DNA of 64,000 bases from Candidatus Tepidiaquacellales bacterium UBA2330 (GCA_002344965.1 DDUU01000037.1:1-64000); one strand, 5' to 3'. Shown: positions 36,001-46,904, numbered from the stretch's first letter. Program-made: numbers and translations. Notes: a model not told the origin generated them from the sequence alone.

Positions 36001-36990
36001 ATGGGAATAAAAAATACAGCACTTGGGAGCAGCGGACTGAAAGTATCCAACTTAGGGCTGGGTTGCATGGGAATGAGCGCATTCTATGGCGAAACTAACG
36101 AGTCGGAATCACTCGCTGCGCTTGAACTTGCGCTTGATCTGGGAATAAATTTTCTCGATACGGCTGAGATTTACGGTCCGTTTAAAAATGAGATACTTCT
36201 GAGTAAAGCTGTTAAAGGTAAGCGGGATAAATATGTCATTGCAACTAAGACAGGCGTAGAAGTGGATGATGACGGAACATATAAAGGAGTTAACGGAAAA
36301 CCTGAATACATAAAAAAAGCTATCGAACGCTCGCTTAAACATCTTGAAACTGATTATGTTGATCTTTACTACATTCATCGAATTGATCCGAATACGCCGA
36401 TCGAAGATACAATTGGAGCAATGGCTGAACTTGTAAAAGCAGGGAAGATACGTTACATTGGTTTAAGCGAAGCAAGTCCGGAGACTATACGCAAAGCTCA
36501 TGCTGTTCATCCGGTCTCTGCATTGCAGACGGAATATTCTTTATTTGAGCGCAGCGTGGAGGAGAACGGAATACTTGACACTGTTAATGAACTCGGGATC
36601 GGGTTTGTTGCATATTCGCCTTTGGGAAGAGGATTCCTTTCGGGAGAAATAAAGTCAATTGACGACCTTGCGGCTGATGACTGGAGAAGACAGAACCCGC
36701 GTTTTCAGGGTGATAATTTTAAGAAGAATCTTGAAGTGGTAGAGGAAGTAAAAAGGATCTCGGAAAAGAAAGGGATTACTCCTTCACAGCTCGCGCTTGC
36801 CTGGGTTCTTCAGAAAGGATACTCGGCAATTCCCGGAACCAAGCGCAGAAAGTATCTTGAAGAAAATGCAGCGGCAGCTGATATTTTACTTTCACAGGAA
36901 GAGCTTGCGGAAATAGATAAAGTCACTCCTCCCGGTGTTGCCTCAGGAGAAAGATATCCTCCGGCATCGATGAGCGCTCTGAACAGATAA
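36001..36990 (+). CDS. Aldo/keto reductase
   Basis: A 329-residue NADPH-dependent aldo/keto reductase of the AKR13/YakC-like group. The catalytic tetrad is intact: Asp53 and Tyr58 (FLDTAEIYGP), Lys83 (VIATKTG) and His126 (LYYIHRID). The C-terminal cofactor region (SAIPGTKRRKYLEENAAA) is present. Cytoplasmic reduction of aldehydes or ketones; substrate unknown. It sits between cyclase-STAND copies 1 and 2 on the opposite strand, apparently unrelated to them. Confidence 0.92.
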   Translation: MGIKNTALGSSGLKVSNLGLGCMGMSAFYGETNESESLAALELALDLGINFLDTAEIYGPFKNEILLSKAVKGKRDKYVIATKTGVEVDDDGTYKGVNGKPEYIKKAIERSLKHLETDYVDLYYIHRIDPNTPIEDTIGAMAELVKAGKIRYIGLSEASPETIRKAHAVHPVSALQTEYSLFERSVEENGILDTVNELGIGFVAYSPLGRGFLSGEIKSIDDLAADDWRRQNPRFQGDNFKKNLEVVEEVKRISEKKGITPSQLALAWVLQKGYSAIPGTKRRKYLEENAAAADILLSQEELAEIDKVTPPGVASGERYPPASMSALNR

Positions 36991-37176
36991 AAGAGTAAAA
37001 AATTATGATATCTATTTTCGATAATATTTTTTTGCTGCTGTTAAAAAATATTAATAGTAAACTCTGATTTTTCCGGAGTGGGGGATCAATGCCTGAAAAT
37101 TAATAATTAAAATTCTGAGCTTAGAATTTTCACTTAGGTTTAGTTTTGTAAAATAACGATACTATTTATTGATTGT

Positions 37177-40104
37177 TCAGGATTTAAAATCCTCTGCGGC
37201 AAATTCAATAATCTCATCAAATGTCAGCTGTTTAGCGTATTCAAATTCATATTCAAAAATATCTTCTCCTGTGATTTTTTTTAAAGTATCGAAAAACTTT
37301 TGAAAGTTTTTGTTTCTGATATCATCCGGTTTAATACCTTCAGTGTTAAATAGTTTTTCCGCTGCGGATAAAAGCTTTACCGCCCTTCTGTGATTTTTCT
37401 GTGCGATACTTATTAATCCAAGTTCATATAAACAGGATGCGAGATTTTCTTTTCCGTCCGATGTTCTGAATAAACTTAAATATTCTATGTAATAATTCGC
37501 TGCTGCCTGAAGATCATTATTTAATCCGGATAGTTCAGCTAATCTCATGATCGAGACCATCATTGTATTTTTATAGTCAAACTTCCTGCTGATGACAAGA
37601 CATTCCTCATTCAATGTTTTTGATTTTTCAAGATCATTCATCTTAAAAGCGTTGTTTGCTAAATTGGCAAGCGTGTGCGCAATTCCCTGATTATCACCGA
37701 GTTTCCTTAGAATATTAAGACTTTCTTCGTAAAATAAATCCGCTTTCTTAAAATTTGAATTATAATGTTCGATGGAGGCGAGATTAGTAAGAATTCTTGC
37801 AGTAGTATATTTATCCTTAAGTTTTCTTGAAAGTATCAGAGATTCCTGAAATAATTTAACTGATTTGTCATAATTTTTAACTTTCGATTCTATTAATGCA
37901 AGGATTACAAGTGAATTCACCTGTTCTTTTTTGCTGTTTGATCTTCTGCTTATTAAAAGGACCTTTTCATAAATCACTTTCGCTTCTTCAAATTCGTTAT
38001 TATAAAATTTCAATAGTCCGAGTGTGATTAGCGGAGCTGCTGTATCGCTTTCATTGTTTGCCTTCTTATATAACTTAAGACTTTTGTTTAAAAATAATTT
38101 TGCGATTCTGAATTCACCCCGTTCGCATGCAAAATAACCCGCATTGGAAAGCAGCTTTGCTCTCAGATTGTCTTCTGTTCCTTTGCATTTCTTTAATACC
38201 CTTTTTAAAGTATTAAAAGCTTCAAGATAATATCCCCTCATAACCCAAAAGTTACACATAGCGACAGCAATTTTTATTGCAGTAACGGGATCACTATTCA
38301 TGGATAAATTTATTGCCTGCCTGAAATTATCAATATCTCTTTCAAACATATCAAGTAAATTCTTATCGGTGGATTTTGTTAATTTCAAATCATACTCTTG
38401 TGCAATTTTAAGATAGTATCCGTAATACTTTTTTTGAATTTCTGATTTGTCTTCAGTTTCATCGAGTTTTTTTAATCCGAAATGTCTGATTATCTGAAGA
38501 ATGGCATATCGGTTATCAAATCCGGTTTCAACTGTTCCGATAAAGGATTTATCAATCAGAGAGTTTATTAATTCTAATATATTATTTTTGTTTATTTTTT
38601 TATCCGAACAAATGTATTCAGCGGCTTCAAGAGTCCAGCTGCCGGAAAACAAAGAAAGTCTGCTGATCAGTATTTTTTCTTCCCCGTTCAGAAGTTCATA
38701 ACTCCATTCTATCATTTCAAATAAAGACTGATTACGTCTGAATGCGGTTTTCCTGCTGCTGCTGAACAAAGAAAACCTGTCACACAATCTATCAAGAATC
38801 TCTTCAGGTGAAAAAATCTTTATGAAGGAAGCTGCTAATTCAATTGCCAGAGGATTGCCGTCGAGCATTACGCAAATTTCAGAAACCGCCGGAGCATTTT
38901 TTTCATTAACGGAAAAATCCTGATTATGAGCAACTGCCCTGTTATAAAATAGTTTTACGGATTCAAAATTAATAATATCTCCGGCTGAATGAGATTTTTT
39001 TTTATCAGGGAAGCTTAATGAAGGCACTTTATAAACCACTTCACCGTAACACTTCAATGCTTCACGGCTTGTAGCGATTATTTTTAACCCCGGACATGCG
39101 CTGAGCAGTTTTTCGGATATCCTTGAGCATTCACTTACTACATGTTCGCAGTTATCCAAAATTATCAGAGTTTCCTTATTCTTCAGAAACGATATTAAAG
39201 TATCTTCAGGAAATTCTTTATTAACTTCCTGTGCTCCGACGGCTGAAATAATTTCATGAACTAAAAAAGATTTATTGAGCAGGCCTGCGAGTTCGGCAAA
39301 CCAAACGCCGTTAGCGAAATCATCGATCATATCAGCTCCTGTCTCGAGCGCCAGACGCGATTTTCCTGATCCGCCCATACCGGTAAGAGTTACAAGACGT
39401 GACTGAAATAATAAATTCTTAATTTGCTTTAGTTCATTTTTTCTGCCGATAAAATTTGAGATCTGAAAAGGAAGATTATTAGGTCTTGCATCCAGAGTTT
39501 TTATAGGAGGAAATTCTTCGTGCAGTCCGGGAAATATTATTTGAAACAATCTGACCGGTTGATAAACATCCTTCAGTCTTCTTTCGCCCAGATCCCGGAA
39601 AGAAATTTTATCAAAGTTCATATTTACTTCAGAAGGTAAATCTCCGGAATCAATGGTTTGAGTCTTTGGATCTTTTAATAATTTTAGAGATTTGTAAGTA
39701 TCTTCTGAAATTAAAATTTGTCCGCCGTAAGCTGCAGACATTATTCTTGCTGTCTTTGCAAGAGTTATGTATCCCAAATACTGAACGCCGTTCCATTGAG
39801 CTTCTCCCGTATGAATTCCGATCCTGATCTTTATGACTGCGTCATCCCAGTTTGCATTAGTGAGATCCGACTGAACCTGAACAGCAGCTCTTACTGCATC
39901 ATCAGCATTTTGAAAGGCGCAGCAGAAGCCGTCTCCTACAATTTCAAAAATCTGCCCGCTGTAAGATTCGAAGACATTTCTCAAAATTGCGTGATGCTTA
40001 TCAAGGGAAGTCTGCAGCTTATCAGGAAATTCCTGTGACAGTTTAGTGCTGCCTTCTATGTCGGTAAAGAGAAAAGTAACGTTCCCGTCCGGAATTTTAT
40101 TCAT
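37177..40104 (-). CDS. Cyclase-STAND ATPase-TPR protein, copy 2
   Basis: A 975-residue paralog with intact cyclase metal ligands Asp15 (FTDIEGST) and Asp58 (VGDGFCCAF). A 15-residue insertion relative to copy 1 lies near 140-165. The ATPase P-loop reads GMGGSGKS, Walker B LIILDNCEH, and the TPR tail has about eight divergent repeats. It is the most diverged member in the ATPase and tail parts. Expected function: synthesis of cAMP or cGMP gated by nucleotide-dependent oligomerisation, or a transcription-type STAND regulator; no DNA-binding domain is recognised. Confidence 0.9.
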   Translation of the reverse strand: MNKIPDGNVTFLFTDIEGSTKLSQEFPDKLQTSLDKHHAILRNVFESYSGQIFEIVGDGFCCAFQNADDAVRAAVQVQSDLTNANWDDAVIKIRIGIHTGEAQWNGVQYLGYITLAKTARIMSAAYGGQILISEDTYKSLKLLKDPKTQTIDSGDLPSEVNMNFDKISFRDLGERRLKDVYQPVRLFQIIFPGLHEEFPPIKTLDARPNNLPFQISNFIGRKNELKQIKNLLFQSRLVTLTGMGGSGKSRLALETGADMIDDFANGVWFAELAGLLNKSFLVHEIISAVGAQEVNKEFPEDTLISFLKNKETLIILDNCEHVVSECSRISEKLLSACPGLKIIATSREALKCYGEVVYKVPSLSFPDKKKSHSAGDIINFESVKLFYNRAVAHNQDFSVNEKNAPAVSEICVMLDGNPLAIELAASFIKIFSPEEILDRLCDRFSLFSSSRKTAFRRNQSLFEMIEWSYELLNGEEKILISRLSLFSGSWTLEAAEYICSDKKINKNNILELINSLIDKSFIGTVETGFDNRYAILQIIRHFGLKKLDETEDKSEIQKKYYGYYLKIAQEYDLKLTKSTDKNLLDMFERDIDNFRQAINLSMNSDPVTAIKIAVAMCNFWVMRGYYLEAFNTLKRVLKKCKGTEDNLRAKLLSNAGYFACERGEFRIAKLFLNKSLKLYKKANNESDTAAPLITLGLLKFYNNEFEEAKVIYEKVLLISRRSNSKKEQVNSLVILALIESKVKNYDKSVKLFQESLILSRKLKDKYTTARILTNLASIEHYNSNFKKADLFYEESLNILRKLGDNQGIAHTLANLANNAFKMNDLEKSKTLNEECLVISRKFDYKNTMMVSIMRLAELSGLNNDLQAAANYYIEYLSLFRTSDGKENLASCLYELGLISIAQKNHRRAVKLLSAAEKLFNTEGIKPDDIRNKNFQKFFDTLKKITGEDIFEYEFEYAKQLTFDEIIEFAAEDFKS

Positions 40105-40210
40105 CTAATATAAACGCAGTTTATTAGTTAAAAACATCAGAAAATATTTGGAACATATATCGCTATGATTTTAAATTTAAAGCAAAAACAGCGCTACATA
40201 CCTGATCAAA

Positions 40211-40250
40211 TACAAATTACAAATTATAATTTATAAATTGAATATTGAAC
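40211..40250. repeat. Degenerate 7-bp repeat upstream of copy 2
   Basis: The run TACAAAT, TACAAAT, TATAATT, TATAAAT, TGAATAT, TGAAC has a 7-bp period. A close relative of the same length lies at 43386-43428, in the same position relative to copy 3. It lies in the 326-bp gap 40105-40430, which otherwise shows no gene or RNA. Confidence 0.6.
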
Positions 40251-40430
40251 ACATCTATAATGTATTGCGAACATTTTAAAAATTAACAGTAAACTATAAA
40301 TACACAGTTTGAATATTTTAAAGCATCTGAATAACTAAGAATTAAATATCCGTGAAGTGAATTACGCTGCGGATTTTTTTTGAATGTTTATCAAAGCGAA
40401 AAGATCCTTGTACGGAACATGACTTTGAGA

Positions 40431-43298
40431 TTATTTTTCCTTGAGAATTAATTCCCCTGCCTGAATGATACTCATTCGCTTCCCTTCCTCAAAGTATTGC
40501 AAAAATTCTTCAGTGTTAAAATTATCTTTTATTTCATTTTTAATCACTTCATACTCTGTTAATTCTTCACTTTTCACTGCAATTCCAAGTGTCTTTATTC
40601 CGGATTCAACAGCACCGAGAAGTTTTACGGCGGAGATATTCTGACCTGAGTTTATAAAAATCCGGATATATGGTTTAAATAAAAGTAGGATTGCATGCAT
40701 ATCGCCTGATTTTATTCTAAGCTTTAAACTTTCGTTAAAATATTTCTGCGCTTCGGAAAAATTTTTCTGAATGAGATATGCTCTGCCGATGTTATCCAGC
40801 GAATAAGCAATTCCGGTTTTCTCTCCTATTTCAGTCCTGAGTTTCAGACTCTCTTCATTATATTTCAAACCTTCATCAAAATTTCCTCCTGAAAACATAA
40901 TGGCGGCTAAATTGTGAAGCGCAAAAGCAATTCCGCTTTTGTCACCGATTTCACGGGCGATTTCAAGACTCTCGTTCAGATAGTATTTTGCCTTTTCAGG
41001 ATTTTCCTTATCCATATATATATTGCCGAGCGAATCCAGAGCGAAACAAATATTCCTTTTGTTTCCGGATCTTTTATGGAATTCCAGACTTTCCAGAATT
41101 ATTTTTTCAGCTTTGTCTAAATTTCCTCTTACAAGTGATATGTTTCCGAGGTTATTTAATGAGAATGCAATGCCGCTGACATAATCTATCTCGCGGCTTA
41201 ATGCTAAACTTTCATTGTAAAGTTTTTCAGCTTTATCAAAATTTCCCGTGGATGCTTCAGTATTTGCCAGTCCGATAATGGAATTTATTAATTCAGACTT
41301 ATCATTGTCTTTCCTGAAGAGTTCAAGACTTTTCAAACTATATTCTCTTGACTTGTCATTATTTCCAAGTTGTCTGTTTAACGTCGAAGCAGTACTGTAA
41401 AGTCTTGCTTCCGTATTTTCACTTAATCCTCCGCGGTTATTTAATATTAATTCGATCAGCCGCAGGCCTGCCGAGTAGTATCCTCTTATCTCCCAGAATA
41501 TTTCTAACCGGTTTGCAAGAGCTGCACATTTTTCAATATCTCCATCGCTGAGATTAGATTCGATCGCAGACATTAAATTATTATGATCAGCTTCAATTTT
41601 TAAAATCCGGTACTCTGCATCGGCTCCACCTAAACTTAAACTCTTTGCTTTATTGAAAAAATAGTCAAGATACCCGGAAACAATTCTTTTCATTTCAGTT
41701 TTATCAGAAAGTTTTGATTCGCCGTATTGCTTAATAGTTTCAAGAATCCTGTATCTTTCATTTTCTTCATCATACATTATAATTGACTTCTCAGTAAGCT
41801 GACTCAGAAGATCCAGAATTTCATCTTTACTGATAATATCATCAGAACAAATTTCTTCAGCAGCTTCCAGCGTCCATCCTCCGCTGAATACTGATAATCT
41901 GCTCCAGAGAATTTTCTCATTATCGGACAGCAGATCATAACTCCAGTCTATAAGTGCTTTTAAAGTCTGCTGTCTTGGCAGAGAAGTGCGGTTGCCGCCG
42001 GTAAGCAGACTGAATCTGTCATTAAGTCTTTCAAAAATTTTTTCAATGGTCAGTATTTTTACTCTTGCTGCAGCAAGTTCTATCGCAAGCGGAATTCCGT
42101 CAAGCCGGCTGCATATCTTGGCAAGAGCGTGTGCGTTTTTTTCATTTACGCGGAAATCCGGACTGACCGATAATGCGCGTTCAATAAAAAGCCTGACTGA
42201 CTCATATTTAACAAGCTTTTCGGGAGTGATCTCTGCAGTAAGTTCGGGAAGAGACATTGACGGAAGTCTGTAGATCTGTTCGCCGGTGCAGTTCAGAGCC
42301 TCGCGGCTCGTGACTATTAATTTCAGTTTTTCACAATTGCTTAATAAATTATTGGATAAGACAGCGCATTCATGTACCAGGTGTTCGCAGTTATCCAGGA
42401 TAAGAAGAAGTTCTTTACCTTTCAGAAAATCCGTAACTGTTTCTTCAGGTGTTTTATTCTGTTCTTCTTTCAATCCCAGCGAATTCAGAATGGCAGGAGC
42501 AATAAGCTCAGGGTTTGTAACAGGAGCAAGCTCAGCAATAAATACGCCGTTTACAAACTCATCGATCATATCAGCGCCTGTCTGCATTGCAAGTCTTGTC
42601 TTACCGCCGCCTCCTGTTCCGATTAATGTAAGTAATCTGGAACCGTAAAGAAGATCTTTTACTTCTTTTAATACTTTTTCCCTTCCAATAAAACTGGATA
42701 TCTGAACAGGCAGATTATTAGGTCTTGCATCAAGTGTTTTTAAAGGAGGAAAATCTTCCCGAAGTCCCGGAGATATTATCTGATATAATTTAATCGGCTG
42801 AATTACATCTTTAAGTCTTCTTTCACCAAGATCACGGAATGAAATCTTCTTACCGCTGTCTGAGTCAGCTTTTATGCTGAGAGATTTAAATGTATCATTT
42901 GAAATTATTATCTGTTCGCCGTAAGCGGAAGACATTACTCTTGCAGTTCTTGCAAGAGTCATATATCCCATATAATCGGAGCCGCTCCATTCTGATCTGC
43001 CGGAATGAATTCCTGTTCGGACTTTTATAAAAATACCGTTCCATTCTTCTGCATTCAGCTTCCTTTGTATATCAATTGCCGCATTCACAGCATCGTCAGC
43101 GGTATGAAAGGCGCAACAGAAAGCATCGCCTGCAGTTTTGAATACAAAACCATTGTTTGAATCTACAGCATTTTGCAATATTTTATTATGCTTCAGCAAA
43201 GCTTCAGGATATTGATCAGGAAAATCCTGTGACAGCTTTGTGCTGCCTTCTATGTCAGTGAAAAGGAATGTTACCGGACCGGTTGGTTTGCTTTTCAT
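40431..43298 (-). CDS. Cyclase-STAND ATPase-TPR protein, copy 3
   Basis: A 955-residue paralog. Cyclase metal ligands are intact (Asp15 in FTDIEGST, Asp58 in AGDAFCCAF). The linker PPLKTLDARPNNLPVQ, conserved in all four copies, joins the cyclase to the ATPase, whose P-loop is GTGGGGKT. Walker B reads LLILDNCEHL, followed by the conserved VTSREAL and DGIPLAIELAAARVKIL segments of NB-ARC-like ATPases, then TPRs at about 640-880 (EKLYNESLALSREI, KYYLNESLEIAREI). It is closest to copy 1 in the ATPase region, so one likely arose from the other by duplication, after which copy 1 lost its cyclase residues. Confidence 0.9.
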   Translation of the reverse strand: MKSKPTGPVTFLFTDIEGSTKLSQDFPDQYPEALLKHNKILQNAVDSNNGFVFKTAGDAFCCAFHTADDAVNAAIDIQRKLNAEEWNGIFIKVRTGIHSGRSEWSGSDYMGYMTLARTARVMSSAYGEQIIISNDTFKSLSIKADSDSGKKISFRDLGERRLKDVIQPIKLYQIISPGLREDFPPLKTLDARPNNLPVQISSFIGREKVLKEVKDLLYGSRLLTLIGTGGGGKTRLAMQTGADMIDEFVNGVFIAELAPVTNPELIAPAILNSLGLKEEQNKTPEETVTDFLKGKELLLILDNCEHLVHECAVLSNNLLSNCEKLKLIVTSREALNCTGEQIYRLPSMSLPELTAEITPEKLVKYESVRLFIERALSVSPDFRVNEKNAHALAKICSRLDGIPLAIELAAARVKILTIEKIFERLNDRFSLLTGGNRTSLPRQQTLKALIDWSYDLLSDNEKILWSRLSVFSGGWTLEAAEEICSDDIISKDEILDLLSQLTEKSIIMYDEENERYRILETIKQYGESKLSDKTEMKRIVSGYLDYFFNKAKSLSLGGADAEYRILKIEADHNNLMSAIESNLSDGDIEKCAALANRLEIFWEIRGYYSAGLRLIELILNNRGGLSENTEARLYSTASTLNRQLGNNDKSREYSLKSLELFRKDNDKSELINSIIGLANTEASTGNFDKAEKLYNESLALSREIDYVSGIAFSLNNLGNISLVRGNLDKAEKIILESLEFHKRSGNKRNICFALDSLGNIYMDKENPEKAKYYLNESLEIAREIGDKSGIAFALHNLAAIMFSGGNFDEGLKYNEESLKLRTEIGEKTGIAYSLDNIGRAYLIQKNFSEAQKYFNESLKLRIKSGDMHAILLLFKPYIRIFINSGQNISAVKLLGAVESGIKTLGIAVKSEELTEYEVIKNEIKDNFNTEEFLQYFEEGKRMSIIQAGELILKEK

Positions 43299-43919
43299 TG
43301 TTTTTTATGCTCTGAAAACTCATTGCGGAAAGAAGAATTTACCGAGATACAGATTGAAGAAAAAATTTTTATGAATATTCACTCAATTACAAATTACAAA
43401 TTATATTTTATAAAATGAATATCGAACATTAAGGAGGGATTTCATATTATCCGATTCTTTCTTAACCTCTTGGTTTAAAATTTAAAGTTGTATTGCATTG
43501 AACGAACTTCCTTTTGAAAGATCTCCGCAGAAGCACACGGGGAAAGGATGAATGTACCAAAGATAAATTTCCTTTATTGACATATTAAAGGAATTCTTTT
43601 TCGGAGAAATAATTTCGGCTTACATCTGCTGTAAAATATCCAGCTCAGGATTGCTTTGCAGATTTTTCAAACAAGGATATTTTATTGTTGCAATTGTTCA
43701 TAAATTCTTCCGGTAAATTTTCTAAGGCGGGTGATTTAAACAGATTGATATAATATTACTTTACTTTTAAAAAATTGAATGAATTATACACATTAAAAAT
43801 ATTACGGTAAGTACTAACTATCTCATTCGATTTAGAAAAATTTTAATATTAAAGGTGCGTTTTAAAATGACAGAATATATAGATATTCACTTTTGCTAAG
43901 GTTTTTTGTATTTTGGAAA
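43299..43919. other. Long divergent intergenic region
   Basis: About 620 bp between the divergent copies 3 and 4. It contains the heptamer repeat at 43386-43428 and otherwise AT-rich sequence. On the minus strand, 43645-43755 gives a 36-codon open stretch (with FKSPALENLPEEFMNNC) that looks more protein-like than its surroundings, but I cannot match it to a family. It may be a gene remnant. Promoters for both neighbours must lie here. Confidence 0.4.
43386..43428. repeat. Degenerate 7-bp repeat upstream of copy 3
   Basis: ATTACAA, ATTACAA, ATTATAT, TTTATAA, AATGAAT, ATCGAAC: period 7, the sister of the tract at 40211-40250. Confidence 0.6.
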
Positions 43920-46904
43920 ATGAAAAATCCTCCATCAGGAACAGTAACATTTCTCTTTACTGACATAGAAGGCAGCACCAGACTATCACAGGAATATCCG
44001 GATACAATCCAGGCAGCAATTGACAATCATCATTTGATCTTGCATGATGCAATTAAATCAAACAATGGCTTTGTGTTTGATAATACAGGTGATGCTTTTT
44101 GCTGTTCATTTGAAAGACCGGAAGATGCCGTGATGTCAGCTGTAATTGCTCAGAAAAATCTTGCAACTGAAAAGTGGGAAGATGCTGTAATTAAAACAAG
44201 GATCGGAATTCACAGCGGTGCGGCAGAATGGAACGGCGAAAATTATATGGGTTATATTACGCTTGCCCGTACAGCAAGGGTAATGTCGGCTTCTTACGGA
44301 GAGCAGATAATTATTTCAAATGATACATTTGAATTGATTAAAGATTATATTACTTCACAGTTTTCATACAGAGATTTGGGCGAAAGACGGTTAAAAGATT
44401 TAATCCAGCCGGTTCGATTATTTCAGATTGTAGCTAATGGTATTCGTGAAGATTTTCCTCCTTTAAAAACACTTGATGCACGTCCTAATAATTTACCGGT
44501 TCAATTGTCGAGTTTTATAGGACGAAAGGAAGAGATGAAGCAGATAAAATGTATGTTGAAAGATAAACGACTTTTAACTTTTACCGGACCGGGAGGAACA
44601 GGCAAGACACGACTGTCACTTCAGATTGCGGCAGATATAATTGATGACTTTGGAAACGGAGTTTGGTTTGTCGAGCTGGCTTCTTTAATCGAACCGGAGC
44701 TGCTTCCGAATGTTATTGTGCATACGCTTGGAATAAAAGAGCAGCCGAAGGAAAATGTTGAAGATACATTAATTGAATATCTTCAGGATAAAGAACTGTT
44801 AATTATACTTGATAACTGCGAACATATAATCAAAGCATGTGCAGTATTGGCAGAAAAGATTTTACAGAAATCTTCAAAAATAAAAATTATTGCTACAAGC
44901 CGGGAAGCTCTGCAATGCTCAGGAGAGCAGACATATAAGATTTTGTCACTTGAGACCCCAGATCCAAAAGATAAGGAATCTCCGGAGCTTCTTACTCAAT
45001 ATGAAGCTGTAAGATTATTTATTGAAAGAGCTTTATGTGTTAATAAAAATTTCAGAGTAAATAATGACAATGCGCCGGCGCTTGCGGAAATATGTCATAA
45101 GCTGGATGGAATCCCTCTTGCGATTGAGCTTGCAGCTGTGAGAATAAAAATATTGTCGGTTGAAAAAATTCATGAAAGACTTGATGACAGATTCAAATTA
45201 CTTATCGGCGGACAGAGAACTGCATTACCGAGACAGCAGACTTTAAAAGCACTTATAGACTGGAGTTATGATTTATTGTCAAATGAAGAAAGAATACTTT
45301 GGAGCAGATTATCTGTATTTTCCGGCGGATGGAATTTAGATGCAGCAGAGGACATTTGTTCGGATCTGACGATAATTAAAAAAGAAGAGATACTGGATCT
45401 GCTTGGTAATTTAACAGATAAGTCAATAGTAATTTTTATTCAGGATAATAATAAGTATAGTATGCTTGAATCTATTAAGCAATACGGGCATGATAAGTTG
45501 ATAAAATCAAATAAATATAAAATTATTAAGGATAAGTTTCTAAAATTTTATACGGAACTTGCTGAAACTGCAAATAAAAATTTAAGGGGAGGTGAAACTG
45601 CAATTTGGATAAATATTTTAAACAGTGAATACAAGAATATAGAGAAAGGATTGATCTGGTCATTGGATAGTAATGAAAATGAAATCAGTGCGAGAATAGT
45701 CGGATCAATTGCACAGTATTGGTTTATACTTGGGAATATATCCGAAGGTATAAGATGGCTTGAAATTGTATTAATGAAACAGCCGGAAAATATGGATTCA
45801 TATTTCTGCAGAGTAAATTACTTTAGAGGAAAATTTGCAAGATTAAATGGTGATTTTGAAATGGCAAAAATTTTTTTAAACAGGAGTTTGCAGTATTGGC
45901 GTGAAGTGGGAAATAAAAGGGGAATTTCAGATACACTTAACTCGCTGGGAGTTAATGAATTTGATCAGGGGAGATATGAGCAGGCGGCCGAGTATTATGA
46001 AGAGAATCTTAAAATTTACAGGGAGAGTGAAAATAAAAAAGGTATAGCAGTATCTTTAAACAATCTTGGTAATGTGGTTTCAAATCTTGGAGATTTCACT
46101 AAAGCAATTAAACTATATGAAGAAAGTCTGGCAATCCGCCGTGAGTTAAAAGATGAACTTGGTATTGGCATAACTCTCAATAATCTTGGAATTCTTGCCT
46201 TTGAACAGGGAGAGTATGAAAAGGCATATGATTTGCTAAACCAAAGTATGCAAATCCGGCATAGCATTGGAGACAGAAACGGTATTGCCATTTCAATATT
46301 AAACCTCGGACATACTGCTTATAATCAGGGAGAATTTTTGAAATCATCAAATTACTATAAGGAGAGTCTGAAAATTTGCAGAGAGATAGGAGATAAATCA
46401 TTAACTGCAGATTCGCTGTGCAATTTGGGAAAAGCAGCATTGGAACAGGAAGACACTGAGCAGGCATTGAAATTTATTGAAGAGAGCATAGGAATAAACC
46501 GTGAAATAGGATCCCAATCACAAATAGCAATTTGTCTGTACTTTTTAGGCCGTATTGCTTTTCTGAAAAAGGAAAAGGAAAAAGCACGCGAATATTATTA
46601 TGAAAGTCTTAACATTTATCATGAAACCGGGAATAGAAAAGACATTGTTTTAAATTTAATAAGACTGGCTGAATTTCAGAATTTTGCAGGACAAAATATT
46701 CAAGCTGTAAAACTGCTTGGGTTTGTATTCAAAAATTATTCTGAATCGAATAAAATAAAATTTCCAAAAACAGATCAGTTTGTCATTGATGAATTTATAA
46801 TGGAGTTGAAAAAGAAATTGAGTGAAAAGGATTTTTTGGAAAATTATGAAGCCGGAAAATTGATGTCACTAAAACAAGCAATAGAGACAGCAATTAGCAA
46901 TTAG
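43920..46904 (+). CDS. Cyclase-STAND ATPase-TPR protein, copy 4
   Basis: About 994 residues from the ATG at 43920, which aligns exactly with the starts of the other three copies; the TTG at 43893 would add nine residues. Cyclase ligands Asp15 (FTDIEGST) and Asp58 (TGDAFCCSF) are intact. P-loop GPGGTGKT, Walker B LIILDNCEH, and a long TPR tail of about nine to ten repeats (GNVVSNLGDFTKAIKLYEESLAIRREL-type). The stop codon lies inside a short 7-bp repeat (AGCAATT). It is the only copy on the plus strand and is followed by the large histidine kinase. Confidence 0.9.
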   Translation: MKNPPSGTVTFLFTDIEGSTRLSQEYPDTIQAAIDNHHLILHDAIKSNNGFVFDNTGDAFCCSFERPEDAVMSAVIAQKNLATEKWEDAVIKTRIGIHSGAAEWNGENYMGYITLARTARVMSASYGEQIIISNDTFELIKDYITSQFSYRDLGERRLKDLIQPVRLFQIVANGIREDFPPLKTLDARPNNLPVQLSSFIGRKEEMKQIKCMLKDKRLLTFTGPGGTGKTRLSLQIAADIIDDFGNGVWFVELASLIEPELLPNVIVHTLGIKEQPKENVEDTLIEYLQDKELLIILDNCEHIIKACAVLAEKILQKSSKIKIIATSREALQCSGEQTYKILSLETPDPKDKESPELLTQYEAVRLFIERALCVNKNFRVNNDNAPALAEICHKLDGIPLAIELAAVRIKILSVEKIHERLDDRFKLLIGGQRTALPRQQTLKALIDWSYDLLSNEERILWSRLSVFSGGWNLDAAEDICSDLTIIKKEEILDLLGNLTDKSIVIFIQDNNKYSMLESIKQYGHDKLIKSNKYKIIKDKFLKFYTELAETANKNLRGGETAIWINILNSEYKNIEKGLIWSLDSNENEISARIVGSIAQYWFILGNISEGIRWLEIVLMKQPENMDSYFCRVNYFRGKFARLNGDFEMAKIFLNRSLQYWREVGNKRGISDTLNSLGVNEFDQGRYEQAAEYYEENLKIYRESENKKGIAVSLNNLGNVVSNLGDFTKAIKLYEESLAIRRELKDELGIGITLNNLGILAFEQGEYEKAYDLLNQSMQIRHSIGDRNGIAISILNLGHTAYNQGEFLKSSNYYKESLKICREIGDKSLTADSLCNLGKAALEQEDTEQALKFIEESIGINREIGSQSQIAICLYFLGRIAFLKKEKEKAREYYYESLNIYHETGNRKDIVLNLIRLAEFQNFAGQNIQAVKLLGFVFKNYSESNKIKFPKTDQFVIDEFIMELKKKLSEKDFLENYEAGKLMSLKQAIETAISN

